Source: Leptotrichia hongkongensis
Lineage (GTDB): Bacteria; Fusobacteriota; Fusobacteriia; Fusobacteriales; Leptotrichiaceae
Length of the DNA: 64,000 bases
Direction of reading: 5' to 3'
Assembly: GCF_041538065.1 (NCBI RefSeq)
Contig: NZ_JBGORW010000006.1
Coordinates: forward strand, 62,001-126,000
Below the pieces are notes generated by a model. The model saw nothing but the letters and a program-made list of their open reading frames with translations, had not been told where the DNA came from and did no database searches. Both the position numbers and the translations under genes were made by a program. Positions 1-8,199 of this stretch are shown in pieces (positions within the stretch are counted from its first letter, which is position 1; each line of letters starts with the position of its first letter).

Positions 1-904
1 ATGCTGTTTTTTCAATAGTTTCCATTATTATCTGATTCTGATCTGATGCCAAGTTTGCTACTGAAAATAGTGGTGCTACTTCAAACTGGTTTGGAGCAAC
101 TTCATTATGTCTTGTTTTTGACGGAATCCCTAATTTCCAAAGTTCAACATCAACATCACTCATAAAGTTTATTACTTTTTCCTTGATTTTTCCGTAATAG
201 TGGTCACTTAGTTCCTGCCCTTTAGGTGCAGATGCTCCAAATAATGTTCTTCCTGTAAGCAATAAGTCATCTCTTGCTTCAAACATATCTTTTTTTACAA
301 GAAAATACTCCTGCTCCACTCCTAAAGTGTTAAATACGTGATTAGCCGTAGTATTTCCCAAAGCTCGTAAAACTCTTAATGCTTGTTCACTTATATATTT
401 CATTGTTCTTAATAAAGGTACCTTTTTGTCCAACGCTTCACCAGTAAATGAAATAAAGGCTGTAGGAATATACAACGTAACTCCATTTTTATTTTCTCTT
501 ATAAATGGGTACGAACTTGTATCCCAAATTGTGTAACCTCTTGCCTCAAATGTGCTACGAAGCCCTCCGTTTGGAAATGAAGATGCATCAGATTCACCTT
601 TTATCAAATTATTTCCAGAAAATTTGTAAATAACTTCCTCATTTTCAACAGGTTCCAAAAATGAATCATGCTTCTCTGCTGTCAAGTCATTTAATGGCTG
701 AAACCAGTGACAGAAGTGAGTAGCTCCTCTTTTAGTTGCCCAGTCCTTAATTGCATTTGCAATAACTTCAGCAGTTTCCTTCGACAATTCAGTTTCACCT
801 AGTTGCGACGCCTTAAACTCTTTAAAAACGGCTTTGGAAACTCTTTTTTTCAAATTACTGTCTCTAAAAACGTTTTCTCCAAAGCTTTTCATAGCGTTTT
901 CCAT
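1..904 (-). CDS. glnN: glutamine synthetase type III (GlnN), 5' part only
   Basis: The first 301 codons are visible; the gene runs off the left edge. GlnN makes glutamine from glutamate, ammonia and ATP in the cytoplasm. The N-terminal region carries the type III hallmark THFCHWFQPLN near residues 60-70, then SFPNGGLRSTFEARGYT, and near the edge a GVEQEYFLV segment and KTRHNEVAPNQFEVAP, which are active-site regions of the family. The start at 904 follows an AGAGG ribosome-binding site 7-8 bases upstream; a second Met lies four codons in. It is a single gene behind its own strong promoter. The family is certain; the missing 3' part cannot be judged. Confidence 0.93.
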   Translation of the reverse strand, partial: MENAMKSFGENVFRDSNLKKRVSKAVFKEFKASQLGETELSKETAEVIANAIKDWATKRGATHFCHWFQPLNDLTAEKHDSFLEPVENEEVIYKFSGNNLIKGESDASSFPNGGLRSTFEARGYTIWDTSSYPFIRENKNGVTLYIPTAFISFTGEALDKKVPLLRTMKYISEQALRVLRALGNTTANHVFNTLGVEQEYFLVKKDMFEARDDLLLTGRTLFGASAPKGQELSDHYYGKIKEKVINFMSDVDVELWKLGIPSKTRHNEVAPNQFEVAPLFSVANLASDQNQIIMETIEKTA

Positions 905-980
905 AAAATTTAACCTCTTTTCTGTATCAATTTCTTATGGAACAGTGCTTTTCCACTCTCCATTTTTCTAACTATGTTTT

Positions 981-1009
981 ATTATACAATGTGAGAAAAT
1001 ATAAGTCAA
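981..1009 (-). promoter_or_regulatory. promoter of glnN
   Basis: On the minus strand TTGACT (1009-1004) is followed after 17 bases by TATAAT (986-981), about 75 bases upstream of the glnN start. No PII or nitrogen-regulator site was recognised. The rest of the 905-1226 gap is AT-rich and holds the MATE gene's ribosome-binding site (AAGGAG) but no convincing promoter for it. Confidence 0.75.
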
Positions 1010-1226
1010 ACAAAAATTTTTTCATTTCTTATTTCTTTATACATAAAAAATATATAGTAATTCCATTAAAAAAAGGTTGAATTATATCTACAATTAATTC
1101 TTTGATTCTTAAATATTACTTCTATTTATACGTATATTGAGATACTCACAAAAAAGTATGTTATTCATATCAAACGAAATAAATGCTAAAATATCAATTA
1201 ACAGGCAATAAGGAGAAAAAATAAAG

Positions 1227-2546
1227 ATGAAAGATTTAACAAAAGGAAACGAATTAAAAACTATAATTTATTTTTCTTTACCAATTTTAATAGGAAATTT
1301 ATTTCAGCAGATTTACAATATTTCAGACACAATCATTGTGGGAAATTTTTTAGGAAAGGAAAGCCTTGCAGCTGTAGGCTCAAGTTATCAGATTAATGTA
1401 CTTATAATAGCTATTTCGATAGGAATTTCATTAGGGACAAGCATTCTAATTTCTCAATATTTTGGTGCAAAAGATATGGAAAATTTGAAAATCACGGCAA
1501 ACACAGGGTTTATTTTTTCCATAGTTTCATCTCTTATTGTTACAACATTAGGTTTTTTACTGTCAAACAATATTTTAATTTTAATTAATGTCCCGCAAAA
1601 ATTATTAATGGAGGCAAATATCTACTTAAAAATTATTTTTATTGGAGTTGTTCCAACTTTTGGCTACAATTCTCTTACAAACACGCTAAAAGGCATAGGC
1701 GATTCAAAAACGCCGACTTACATCTTAATTACCGCAGTGATTTTAAATATTATCCTAGATATATTTTTTGTAGCAGTACTAAACTCTGGAGTTGCAGGGG
1801 CTGCAATTGCAACTGTTATTTCACAGTTTATTTCCTTTTTTCTTTGCTTACTTTACATAAAATTTAAATATCCGAATTTAATTTTTCAAAAACATTATTT
1901 CAACTTAAATTTTAATATTTTAAAAGAAATACTGATTATTGGAATGCCAGCAATGTTACAGCAAGTTTTAATCAGCCTAGGATTTATTGTTATTCAAATT
2001 CTTGTAAATGGATTTGGAACAGACTGTATTGCAGCTTTTATTTCTGCTTCCAGAATTGACTCCTTTGCAGAATTGCCATCCATAAATTTAGGACAGGCGT
2101 TGATGACTTTTACAGCCCAAAATTATGGAGCCAAAAAAATGGATAGAATAATTAAAGGTGGAAAAGATAGCCTAATTTTAGGAATCACATTTTCCATCAT
2201 AATCTCAATTATTATTTTTATTTTTCCAGCATTCTTTATTTCAATATTTAACCGAAATCCCGAAGTGATTTTTATAGGAAATCAATATTTACGTATAATT
2301 TCAGCATTTTACGTAATTTTCTGCACAATGCAAATACTAAATGGATTACTACTAGGCTATGGAAAATCCTTAGTTCCATTAATAGCCTCCATTACTTCAT
2401 TTTGTATGTTTCAAGTGCCTCTAGCCACTTTACTTTCAAAAACATCGTTAGGCTACAACGGAATTTGGATTGCCGCACCGATAGGATGGACAGGAGGACT
2501 GCTAATTCGAGTATGGTATTTTATAAAAATTTCTAAAAAAATATAG
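1227..2546 (+). CDS. MATE family efflux transporter
   Basis: This 439-residue inner-membrane protein has about twelve hydrophobic helices arranged as two MATE halves. The N-terminus (LPILIGNLFQQIYNISDTII) and the second half (GMPAMLQQVLISLGF, then INLGQALMTFTAQNYGA) carry the conserved motifs of the NorM/DinF-like branch. Such proteins export drugs or metabolites using a Na+ or H+ gradient; the substrate cannot be read from sequence. An AAGGAG site 13 bases upstream supports the start. The gene is followed on the same strand by an HxlR regulator, a common arrangement in which the regulator controls the exporter. Confidence 0.92.
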   Translation: MKDLTKGNELKTIIYFSLPILIGNLFQQIYNISDTIIVGNFLGKESLAAVGSSYQINVLIIAISIGISLGTSILISQYFGAKDMENLKITANTGFIFSIVSSLIVTTLGFLLSNNILILINVPQKLLMEANIYLKIIFIGVVPTFGYNSLTNTLKGIGDSKTPTYILITAVILNIILDIFFVAVLNSGVAGAAIATVISQFISFFLCLLYIKFKYPNLIFQKHYFNLNFNILKEILIIGMPAMLQQVLISLGFIVIQILVNGFGTDCIAAFISASRIDSFAELPSINLGQALMTFTAQNYGAKKMDRIIKGGKDSLILGITFSIIISIIIFIFPAFFISIFNRNPEVIFIGNQYLRIISAFYVIFCTMQILNGLLLGYGKSLVPLIASITSFCMFQVPLATLLSKTSLGYNGIWIAAPIGWTGGLLIRVWYFIKISKKI

Positions 2547-2629
2547 AAAAAACAAAAGAATTATAGTAAAATCAAGATTATTTGGTGTTTTTTAAAATTT
2601 CAAATAATTTCATTGAAAGGAAAACTTAT

Positions 2630-2977
2630 ATGGAAGAAAAAATTTACACTTGTCCACTGGAACTAACTCAAAAAATATTATCAAAAAAATGGACAGTCAT
2701 TATATTATGGCTTTTAAGACACGGAAAAGTCAGAACAAAAGATTTCAAAAATCAAATAAAAGGCAGCAACGAAAAAATGATTATCGAGCACCTGAACTAT
2801 TTAATTGAAGAAAAACTTATTGAAAAAAAGGAATACGATGTTTATCCCAAAAAGACAGAATATGTTCTTACAGAAAAAGGAAAAGATTTGTTACCTATTT
2901 TGGAACTTATGCAAAGTTATGGAAAAAAATATTATGCCAAACGGAATTTGATTGTATACAAAAAAGATGATAAATAA
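2630..2977 (+). CDS. HxlR family winged-helix transcriptional regulator
   Basis: This 115-residue cytoplasmic DNA-binding protein begins MEEKIYTCPLELTQKILSKK, the normal HxlR start, with the conserved Cys at residue 8 that acts as an electrophile or redox sensor in several family members. The winged helix follows (KKWTVIILWLL, LNYLIEEKLIEKKEYD, YVLTEKGKDLLPIL). I chose 2630 rather than the upstream in-frame start at 2582 because a GAAAGG site lies 10-16 bases before 2630 and the upstream 16 residues are not family-like. It probably regulates the MATE exporter just upstream, 83 bases away. Confidence 0.88.
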   Translation: MEEKIYTCPLELTQKILSKKWTVIILWLLRHGKVRTKDFKNQIKGSNEKMIIEHLNYLIEEKLIEKKEYDVYPKKTEYVLTEKGKDLLPILELMQSYGKKYYAKRNLIVYKKDDK

Positions 2978-3129
2978 TTAGTTGTTTAGGCCATTTAATA
3001 TCATCTTTTTCTATAAATTTTATTTATGAAATATACTCCAAATCTTTGAATATTTTTATGCGCTTTTTTTATTTAATAATTCCTTTATAATCTTATTTTT
3101 ATAAATAAAATTATATTCATATTGTATAT

Positions 3130-3453
3130 TTACTTTATTTTCCCATCTTTATATATTTTTCTCTTTTTATTTTTATAAGTTTCTTTTCTATCTGAAATTT
3201 CTATAATTAATATTAGTAAAACATCATCCTTTATTTCAGCCACGATTCTATAAGAGCCTACCCTGTATCTCCATAATCCTTTTAAATTTCCAGTTAATGC
3301 CTTTCCTCTTTGCTTTGGATTTTGTGTACCTATTAAATTTTCTAAAATCCATTTTTTTATAAGTTTAGCAATAGCTTTATTTGTTTTACTTAATTTTTTT
3401 AAATCCTTTTCTGCCGATTCAGTAAACTTAACTTCATAAATTTGATTTTCCAT
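3130..3453 (-). CDS. RelE/ParE family toxin (type II toxin-antitoxin)
   Basis: This small basic protein of 107 residues has the RelE/ParE fold signature: VKFTESAEKDLKKL near the start, then LKGLWRYRVGSYRIVAEI and LLILIIEISDRKETY. RelE-type members cut mRNA on the ribosome and ParE-type members poison gyrase; the sequence does not settle which applies. Its start overlaps the antitoxin stop by one base (TAATG), so the two are translationally coupled with the antitoxin first. The C-terminal tail is rich in Lys, Asn and Arg. Confidence 0.88.
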   Translation of the reverse strand: MENQIYEVKFTESAEKDLKKLSKTNKAIAKLIKKWILENLIGTQNPKQRGKALTGNLKGLWRYRVGSYRIVAEIKDDVLLILIIEISDRKETYKNKKRKIYKDGKIK

Positions 3454-3680
3454 TATAGTTCTAACCTTTTAAAAACCTCTTCAGCAGAATCAGTTTTTTC
3501 AGATTTTGCATTTTCCCATCTTTTTAATATTCTTTTTTCATCTTCTTCAGTTATTTCATCATATATTTTATCTAAAATCAAATTACGGACAAAAGAAGAC
3601 ATATTAAGATGATTTATATTTGCATACTCTTTCAGGAATTCTAAATCCTCTTTTTCTATTCTCAATGACAATGTTGGCAT
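3453..3680 (-). CDS. ribbon-helix-helix antitoxin (RelB/DUF6290-like)
   Basis: This 75-residue protein begins MPTLSLRIEKEDLEFLKEYA, a typical ribbon-helix-helix beta strand and helix, followed by LNMSSFVRNLILDKI. The acidic C-terminus (ITEEDEKRILKRWENA onward) is the expected toxin-wrapping segment. A GGAGG ribosome-binding site lies 7 bases upstream. It is the first gene of the operon and should bind the inverted repeat at 3693-3716 to repress it, as RHH antitoxins generally do. Confidence 0.86.
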   Translation of the reverse strand: MPTLSLRIEKEDLEFLKEYANINHLNMSSFVRNLILDKIYDEITEEDEKRILKRWENAKSEKTDSAEEVFKRLEL

Positions 3681-3692
3681 TTCTATTCCTCC

Positions 3693-3716
3693 AATTGTAA
3701 TATTTGTATTACAATT
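3693..3716. promoter_or_regulatory. inverted-repeat operator of the toxin-antitoxin operon
   Basis: Perfect 10-base arms AATTGTAATA and TATTACAATT flank a 4-base centre. The repeat touches the antitoxin ribosome-binding site on one side and overlaps the -10 box (3719-3714) on the other. A bound RHH antitoxin here would block transcription. Autoregulation is inferred from the family and the position. Confidence 0.75.
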
Positions 3717-3742
3717 ATATCAATTTTTATTCTATTTGTCAA
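3714..3742 (-). promoter_or_regulatory. promoter of the toxin-antitoxin operon
   Basis: On the minus strand TTGACA (3742-3737) and TATAAT (3719-3714) are separated by 17 bases; both hexamers are perfect consensus. The -35 box is shared with a divergent promoter on the other strand. Confidence 0.8.
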
Positions 3743-3764
3743 TATATAAAAAATATGTTAAAAT
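3736..3764 (+). promoter_or_regulatory. divergent promoter of the secreted-protein gene
   Basis: TTGTCA (3736-3741), a 17-base spacer and TAAAAT (3759-3764) lie 38 bases before the start at 3802. The -35 box coincides with the opposite-strand TTGACA, so the two promoters are back to back over the same six bases. Confidence 0.65.
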
Positions 3765-3801
3765 ACTAACAAAACAAAACTATCAAAGGAGTTTATTACC
3801 T

Positions 3802-4470
3802 ATGAAAAAACTACTAATTTTTCTACTACTATCATTATCAATCCAGCTATTCTCAGCCAATTATAAAGTTGTCCTAAAGAAAGGGATTACTTTATCACAG
3901 CAGGAAATTACAAAAAATAACAGTGAAATTGAGATTGCAGCTAAAAGGGATTATGATTCAATTAAACGAGCAGTATCAGTTGGGATGAAATCTATGATTT
4001 CCAGAATGATGGATGAACAAATTCAATTACCCGCAATAAGTCAAAAAAATTCTCTTAAATTTCAGAAAAAAATGAACGAATTATATAATGACATGTTCGA
4101 TTATATAATGAATAAAAACAAAATTGACGTTGAAAAAATAAGATATGTTACAAATGATATTGTCGAAGTAACATTAAATATAAAAACGCCAGATATCACA
4201 ACAAGTTTACAAAAATATTCAGAATTAATGAACAGCAACTTTCTAAACGAAAAAGAAATGAAAAATCTAGATAATTTCTCAGAAGACGAAATCTTTGATA
4301 AAATAATAACAAAAATGTTTAGCTCAATGAAACAAGCCTTCCAAAGAATCGATAAGTATGCTTCTATGAAAACAACAATTTATTTAGAAAAAGATAATGG
4401 AAAATGGGGAATTGCTGAACTTGATGAAAAACTTAAAAACTTTAGAGAAATATATAAATCCATAAATTAA
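3802..4470 (+). CDS. secreted protein of unknown function
   Basis: The 222-residue product starts with a clear signal peptide (MKKLLIFLLLSLSIQLFSA, likely cut before NYK). The start at 3802 has an AAGGAG site 11 bases upstream; the longer in-frame start at 3736 would bury the signal peptide and was rejected. The mature part is charged and mostly helical, without cysteines or a domain I recognise. It may be a periplasmic protein. A hairpin terminator follows directly, so it is transcribed alone. Confidence 0.72.
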   Translation: MKKLLIFLLLSLSIQLFSANYKVVLKKGITLSQQEITKNNSEIEIAAKRDYDSIKRAVSVGMKSMISRMMDEQIQLPAISQKNSLKFQKKMNELYNDMFDYIMNKNKIDVEKIRYVTNDIVEVTLNIKTPDITTSLQKYSELMNSNFLNEKEMKNLDNFSEDEIFDKIITKMFSSMKQAFQRIDKYASMKTTIYLEKDNGKWGIAELDEKLKNFREIYKSIN

Positions 4471-4484
4471 TAAACAATTATAAA

Positions 4485-4516
4485 AGGGCTATCTATTTTC
4501 AGGTAGCCCTATGTTT
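4485..4516 (+). terminator. rho-independent terminator
   Basis: The stem AGGGCTA (4485-4491) pairs with TAGCCCT (4504-4510), followed by a T-rich run. It lies 15 bases after the secreted-protein gene. Confidence 0.6.
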
Positions 4517-4675
4517 TATTAATTGCAATATTTTCAAGGAATATATCACAATATGCAATAACTCCTTTTATTATTATTTTAATTGCCTGTATATAAAAAC
4601 TATTTAGCTTTAATATAACCTTTATCCCTATATTCAAAATATTCTTTTATTCATTGTGATATACACCTCTCATTT

Positions 4676-5342
4676 TTAATTTGATTTCTTATTATATTTC
4701 AATGGCATAGGTCTATATAATATTTGATACAACATTTTATTTGGAGAACAGTCTAAGATTATGCTTTTATCATTTTCAACAAAGTTATCGATCACATAGA
4801 TGCTATTATTGCTATCTGAAATTTTTATTATTTCTTTACTTTTATAGTTTTTTGATTTTGAAAAACTATATTTCTTATGAACTTTATCAGAGTAAATTGT
4901 TCTTTTTTCAGCATTATTAAAATCGTCATAATTAAATTCCATTTTTTCTAATAACTCTTTTAATATTTCATTTATATTTTTTATTTCACAAATAACAAAA
5001 GTATTTTTTTTATCTTTACCTGATGAAAAAGCATCAGTAGTATAATTACATGCAATTACATGCATACTTAAAAAAAGTGGTAGTTTCATCAAGATTTATC
5101 ACCAAATCATATGAATTTAAAAAATTTTTTCTAATAGATATAAATTTTATGTCGTCATAATAAATTTCTTTTTTCATAAATAATCCATTAATAGTTATTT
5201 TTATTTTTTCAAAATTTATTACTGTGTATTTTTTCAAAAAAATTGTAATAATAAATCTATAAAAAATATATACAATTTTCCCAACAAATATACCAAGGAT
5301 ATCAATTAGGTTAAAATCAAACCAAGAATATTTTATTTTCAT
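4676..5342 (-). pseudogene. membrane protein gene broken by a 10-bp tandem duplication
   Basis: Two overlapping reading frames form one gene. The upstream part (from 5342, with an AAAGGG site) has two hydrophobic helices (LIDILGIFVGKIVYIFYRF, and a second one), then a beta-rich PH-like segment ending DLVINLDETTTFFKYACNCM and a stop. The downstream frame continues NYTTDAFSSGKDKKNTFVIC and so on. At 5045-5064 the unit ATTACATGCA occurs twice in tandem. Removing one copy joins the frames exactly as FKYACNYTTDAFSS and gives a 218-residue protein. No function is known; the PH-like reading is a guess from the strand pattern. Confidence 0.72.
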
Positions 5343-5527
5343 CTTTTCCCTTTCATTTATTTCTAATTTTTTTATTATATTCCACAAATTTATATCATAA
5401 TTTTATGATACAGTCAATCTACTTGAAAATTTAAGAAAAATATTTAAAAATAATGAATTGATTATAAATATAGCCTAGTTTCTTACTCTCATTTTAAACT
5501 AAAATTTCTAAAAAAGGATAAGTGACA

Positions 5528-5570
5528 AATTAAAAGGATTAGTCCCTGATTTATTTAGAAACTAATCCTT
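5528..5570 (-). terminator. terminator of the butanediol dehydrogenase gene
   Basis: A perfect 10-bp stem, AAGGATTAGT (5534-5543) with ACTAATCCTT (5561-5570), lies about 64 bases after the stop codon. On the minus strand a short T-rich tract follows. Confidence 0.65.
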
Positions 5571-5633
5571 ATTAATAAGTTAAATTAAGTTTTTCCGATT
5601 TTTAAGCTAGTATATACATCTTATATTTTACAA

Positions 5634-6683
5634 TTATTTAGGCGACACTAAAATCTTAACTTGGCTTTTTTCTTTTACAAGTGCTTCAAATCCTTCATTT
5701 ACGATATCTTCTAATTTAATTCTTTTTGTTACTAATAAATCTTTCGAGAAGTATCCTTGTTTCATTAATTCCAATGTTTTAGGGAATACATCACGGTATG
5801 CGATAACTCCTTTTATTGTTCTTTCTTGAATTACTACTTCATTTGGCTGTATTGGAGCTTCTGTTTCCCAAATACTTACAACCATCAATTCTCCATCTTT
5901 TTCAGCAACTTCCAAAGATTGTTGCAATACAGCAGGAACTCCTGTAACTTCATAAGAAACATTTACTCCGCCATTTGTTTTTTCCTTTATATATTCAACT
6001 GTATTTACTTTTGTAGGGTCTACAATTATTGCCCCTAATTTTTTAGCAATTTCTTGTCTTTCAGGTGAAACTTCCACAGCATAAATTTCTGTTGCTCCAG
6101 ATGCTCTCAATGCGTCAATTATAAGAAGTCCAATTGGTCCGCAACCAAATACTGCCGCTGTATCTCCTGTATTAAATCTGCTTTGTCTAACTGCATAAAC
6201 TGCTACTGCTGCAGGTTCTGTCAATGCTCCCTGTTCATAATCAATTTCATCTGGTAATTTGTGAGCCTGATCCTCATTTACAACTACAAATTCAGAAAAT
6301 CCCCCTCCTCCACCAGCAAGTCCGATAAAGTTCAAGTTAGGATCCAAATTATATTTTCCAATTAATCCATTTTTTGCTAAAATTGGCTCAACCGTAACTC
6401 TATCTCCTACTTTAAATTTTGTAATTCCACTTCCTATTTCCACAACTTCTCCACAAAATTCGTGTCCCATTGTAATTGGGGCTTTTTCATTTGTATATGG
6501 ATGTGGAGCATTTGCTGGAATAAATATTGGTCCTCCTAAATATTCATGTAAGTCACTACCACATATTCCCGAATATTTTACCGCTATTTTAATTTGATTT
6601 TCTCTTGTAATTTCTGGTACTTCAACTTCTTCCACTCTTACATCTTTTCTATTGTGCCATCTTGCAGCTTTCATTGTTGCCAT
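5634..6683 (-). CDS. bdhA: (R,R)-2,3-butanediol dehydrogenase, zinc-dependent
   Basis: This 349-residue medium-chain dehydrogenase/reductase interconverts acetoin and 2,3-butanediol with NAD(H). It resembles Bacillus subtilis BdhA throughout, including ARWHN, GICGSDLHEYLGGPIFIP (Zn ligand Cys41), TMGHEF (His74-Glu75), GLAGGGGGFSE and the C-terminal EKSQVKILV. The Rossmann motif is AAVFGCGPIGLL near 173-184. The start is supported by AGGAGG 8 bases upstream. It is monocistronic with its own promoter and terminator. A sorbitol dehydrogenase reading is less likely given the GGPIFIP loop. No acetoin-forming genes lie nearby. Confidence 0.93.
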   Translation of the reverse strand: MATMKAARWHNRKDVRVEEVEVPEITRENQIKIAVKYSGICGSDLHEYLGGPIFIPANAPHPYTNEKAPITMGHEFCGEVVEIGSGITKFKVGDRVTVEPILAKNGLIGKYNLDPNLNFIGLAGGGGGFSEFVVVNEDQAHKLPDEIDYEQGALTEPAAVAVYAVRQSRFNTGDTAAVFGCGPIGLLIIDALRASGATEIYAVEVSPERQEIAKKLGAIIVDPTKVNTVEYIKEKTNGGVNVSYEVTGVPAVLQQSLEVAEKDGELMVVSIWETEAPIQPNEVVIQERTIKGVIAYRDVFPKTLELMKQGYFSKDLLVTKRIKLEDIVNEGFEALVKEKSQVKILVSPK

Positions 6684-6726
6684 TTTAATTTCCTCCTATT
6701 TTTCTTATTTCATTTCTTACCTTAAT

Positions 6727-6754
6727 AGTATACCCTACTTTTTCTTAAAATCAA
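6727..6754 (-). promoter_or_regulatory. promoter of the butanediol dehydrogenase gene
   Basis: On the minus strand TTGATT (6754-6749) and TATACT (6732-6727) are spaced by 16 bases, about 45 bases upstream of the start codon. Confidence 0.6.
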
Positions 6755-6824
6755 TATCTCTTATAATTTTTAAAAAATAAAAATTACAAATCTCTATTTA
6801 ATAAATGCTCTTTAATAATAATTC

Positions 6825-7029
6825 TCTTTTAAAAATAGGAATGAATTTTTGTAATGGGATTGTTAAATATCTAACAGCTTTTTCCCTCTTTTTTATTTTC
6901 GTAGGATTGCTCATTGCCGCAAATCCTACAACCTATGGCTAGTCTACGACATTTTTCTGCACTGACAAAAAACTCGCTATACTCAAACAGTTTTGCCAGC
7001 ACAGAAAAATGCTCCGACCGATTATTTTA
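6825..7029. repeat. structured dispersed repeat, copy A (core CCTATGGCTAGTC)
   Basis: The stretch from about 6825 matches 43065-43276 in its left part and shares the core CCTATGGCTAGTC with 43225-43255 and 58490-58503. It contains a hairpin of GTAGGATTGC with GCAAATCCTAC (one bulge) and the box pair AACTCGCT and CTCAAACAG (about 6968-6989), also seen in the REP-like elements. A 72-codon open frame here is a by-product of the repeat, not a gene. Confidence 0.6.
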
Positions 7030-7145
7030 TACTAGACTCTGTTTAAAAAACGAAAATTACATCTTAAAATTACTTAAAAATGCTAGATTTATATTCTTTA
7101 CTAAAAAAGTTTGTAATAAATTCGTTATTTAAATAAGATTTAATA
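7030..7145. repeat. about 115-bp MITE, copy A
   Basis: The ends TACTAGACTCTGTTTAAA and TTTAAATAAGATTTAATA form imperfect terminal inverted repeats. The interior (CTAGATTTATA, AAAAGTTTGTAATAA, TTCGTTATTTAAAT) matches the copies at 23349-23458 (inverted) and 58498-58609. There is no coding capacity. Confidence 0.6.
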
Positions 7146-7164
7146 TTACTTCAAAATATAAATA

Positions 7165-7199
7165 ATAAAAAAAGGATTATCAATCACTTATGATAACCC
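7165..7199 (-). terminator. terminator of accDA
   Basis: On the minus strand a 9-bp stem, GGGTTATCA (7199-7191) with TGATAATCC (7182-7174), is followed by seven T residues. It lies just after the accA stop. Confidence 0.72.
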
Positions 7200-7219
7200 A
7201 AAATAATTATTTTAAATTT

Positions 7220-8167
7220 TTATTCTTCAAAAAATTCGCCCATTTTTCTATATTTATCATATCTTCTTTTTAGCAATTCCCTTAATGAAAATTTGTCTAT
7301 CCGCTTAAATTCCTTCACAACCATTTCTTTTAAATTTTGCGCTGTTTCTTCAAAGTTTCTGTGGGCTCCGCCTAAAGGCTCTTTTATGATTTCATCTATT
7401 ACTCCAAGACTTTTTAGGCTGATAGCATCCATTCTTAGACTTTTTGCAGCTTCTGCAGCTTTTGTTGAATCATTAAAAAGAATTGAGGCACATCCCTCTG
7501 GGGAAATAACAGAATACACACTATTTTCAAACATTAAAATTGAGTCTGCTACACCAATTCCTAATGCTCCTCCACTTCCACCTTCTCCAATAACAACAGA
7601 TACAATTGGTACACGGAATCCAAACATTTCCGCTAAATTTTTGGCAATAGCCTCTCCTTGCCCTTTTTCTTCGGCTTCTATTCCAGGATATGCTCCAGCT
7701 GTATCAATTAATGTCAGAATTGGTAATTTAAAACGTTCTGCCATTCTCATTAATCTAAGAGCCTTTCTATACCCTTCAGGACTCGCCATACCAAAATTTC
7801 TAAAAATATTTGATTCAATGTCTCTTCCTTTTTGCTGCCCTATTATCATTATTTTATAACCATCAATTGTTGCAAGCCCTCCTACAATCGCATTATCATC
7901 CTTTGAAAGCCTATCACCGTGAAGTTCTACAAAATCCTGCGTCAATTCTTTTATATAATCCAAAGTATATGGTCTTTGAGGATTTCTTGAAATTTGAATT
8001 CTATTCCAGGCATCCATTTCATTTTCCTCAAAATCTCTATATTTATCTTCGAGGTTTTTTTCAAGTTCTGTTATTTGAGCAGAAAAATCAATGTTTCTTT
8101 CAGCTGAAAATCTTTTTAACTCAGCTATATTATCTTCCAATTCTTTAATTTCATCTTTTATACTCAT
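7220..8167 (-). CDS. accA: acetyl-CoA carboxylase carboxyltransferase subunit alpha
   Basis: This 315-residue AccA works with AccD to transfer the carboxyl group from biotin to acetyl-CoA, the first step of fatty-acid synthesis. An N-terminal coiled coil (KDEIKELEDNIAELKRF) is followed by the crotonase-fold core with HGDRLSKDDNAIVGGLATIDG, GQQKGRD, DTAGAYPGIEAEEKGQ and GEGGSGGALGIGVADS. Length is normal for the family. It lies 32 bases after accD in the same operon, with an AAAGGAT site. No accB or accC is in the window, so the biotin half is encoded elsewhere. Confidence 0.96.
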   Translation of the reverse strand: MSIKDEIKELEDNIAELKRFSAERNIDFSAQITELEKNLEDKYRDFEENEMDAWNRIQISRNPQRPYTLDYIKELTQDFVELHGDRLSKDDNAIVGGLATIDGYKIMIIGQQKGRDIESNIFRNFGMASPEGYRKALRLMRMAERFKLPILTLIDTAGAYPGIEAEEKGQGEAIAKNLAEMFGFRVPIVSVVIGEGGSGGALGIGVADSILMFENSVYSVISPEGCASILFNDSTKAAEAAKSLRMDAISLKSLGVIDEIIKEPLGGAHRNFEETAQNLKEMVVKEFKRIDKFSLRELLKRRYDKYRKMGEFFEE

Positions 8168-8199
8168 ATTCTATCCTTTCGTTTGAAAAATTTTAAAAC

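Noticed and set aside
6914..7132. 72-codon plus-strand open frame between bdhA and accA
   Set aside because: It lies wholly inside two dispersed repeats, has no ribosome-binding site and shows no protein-like pattern.
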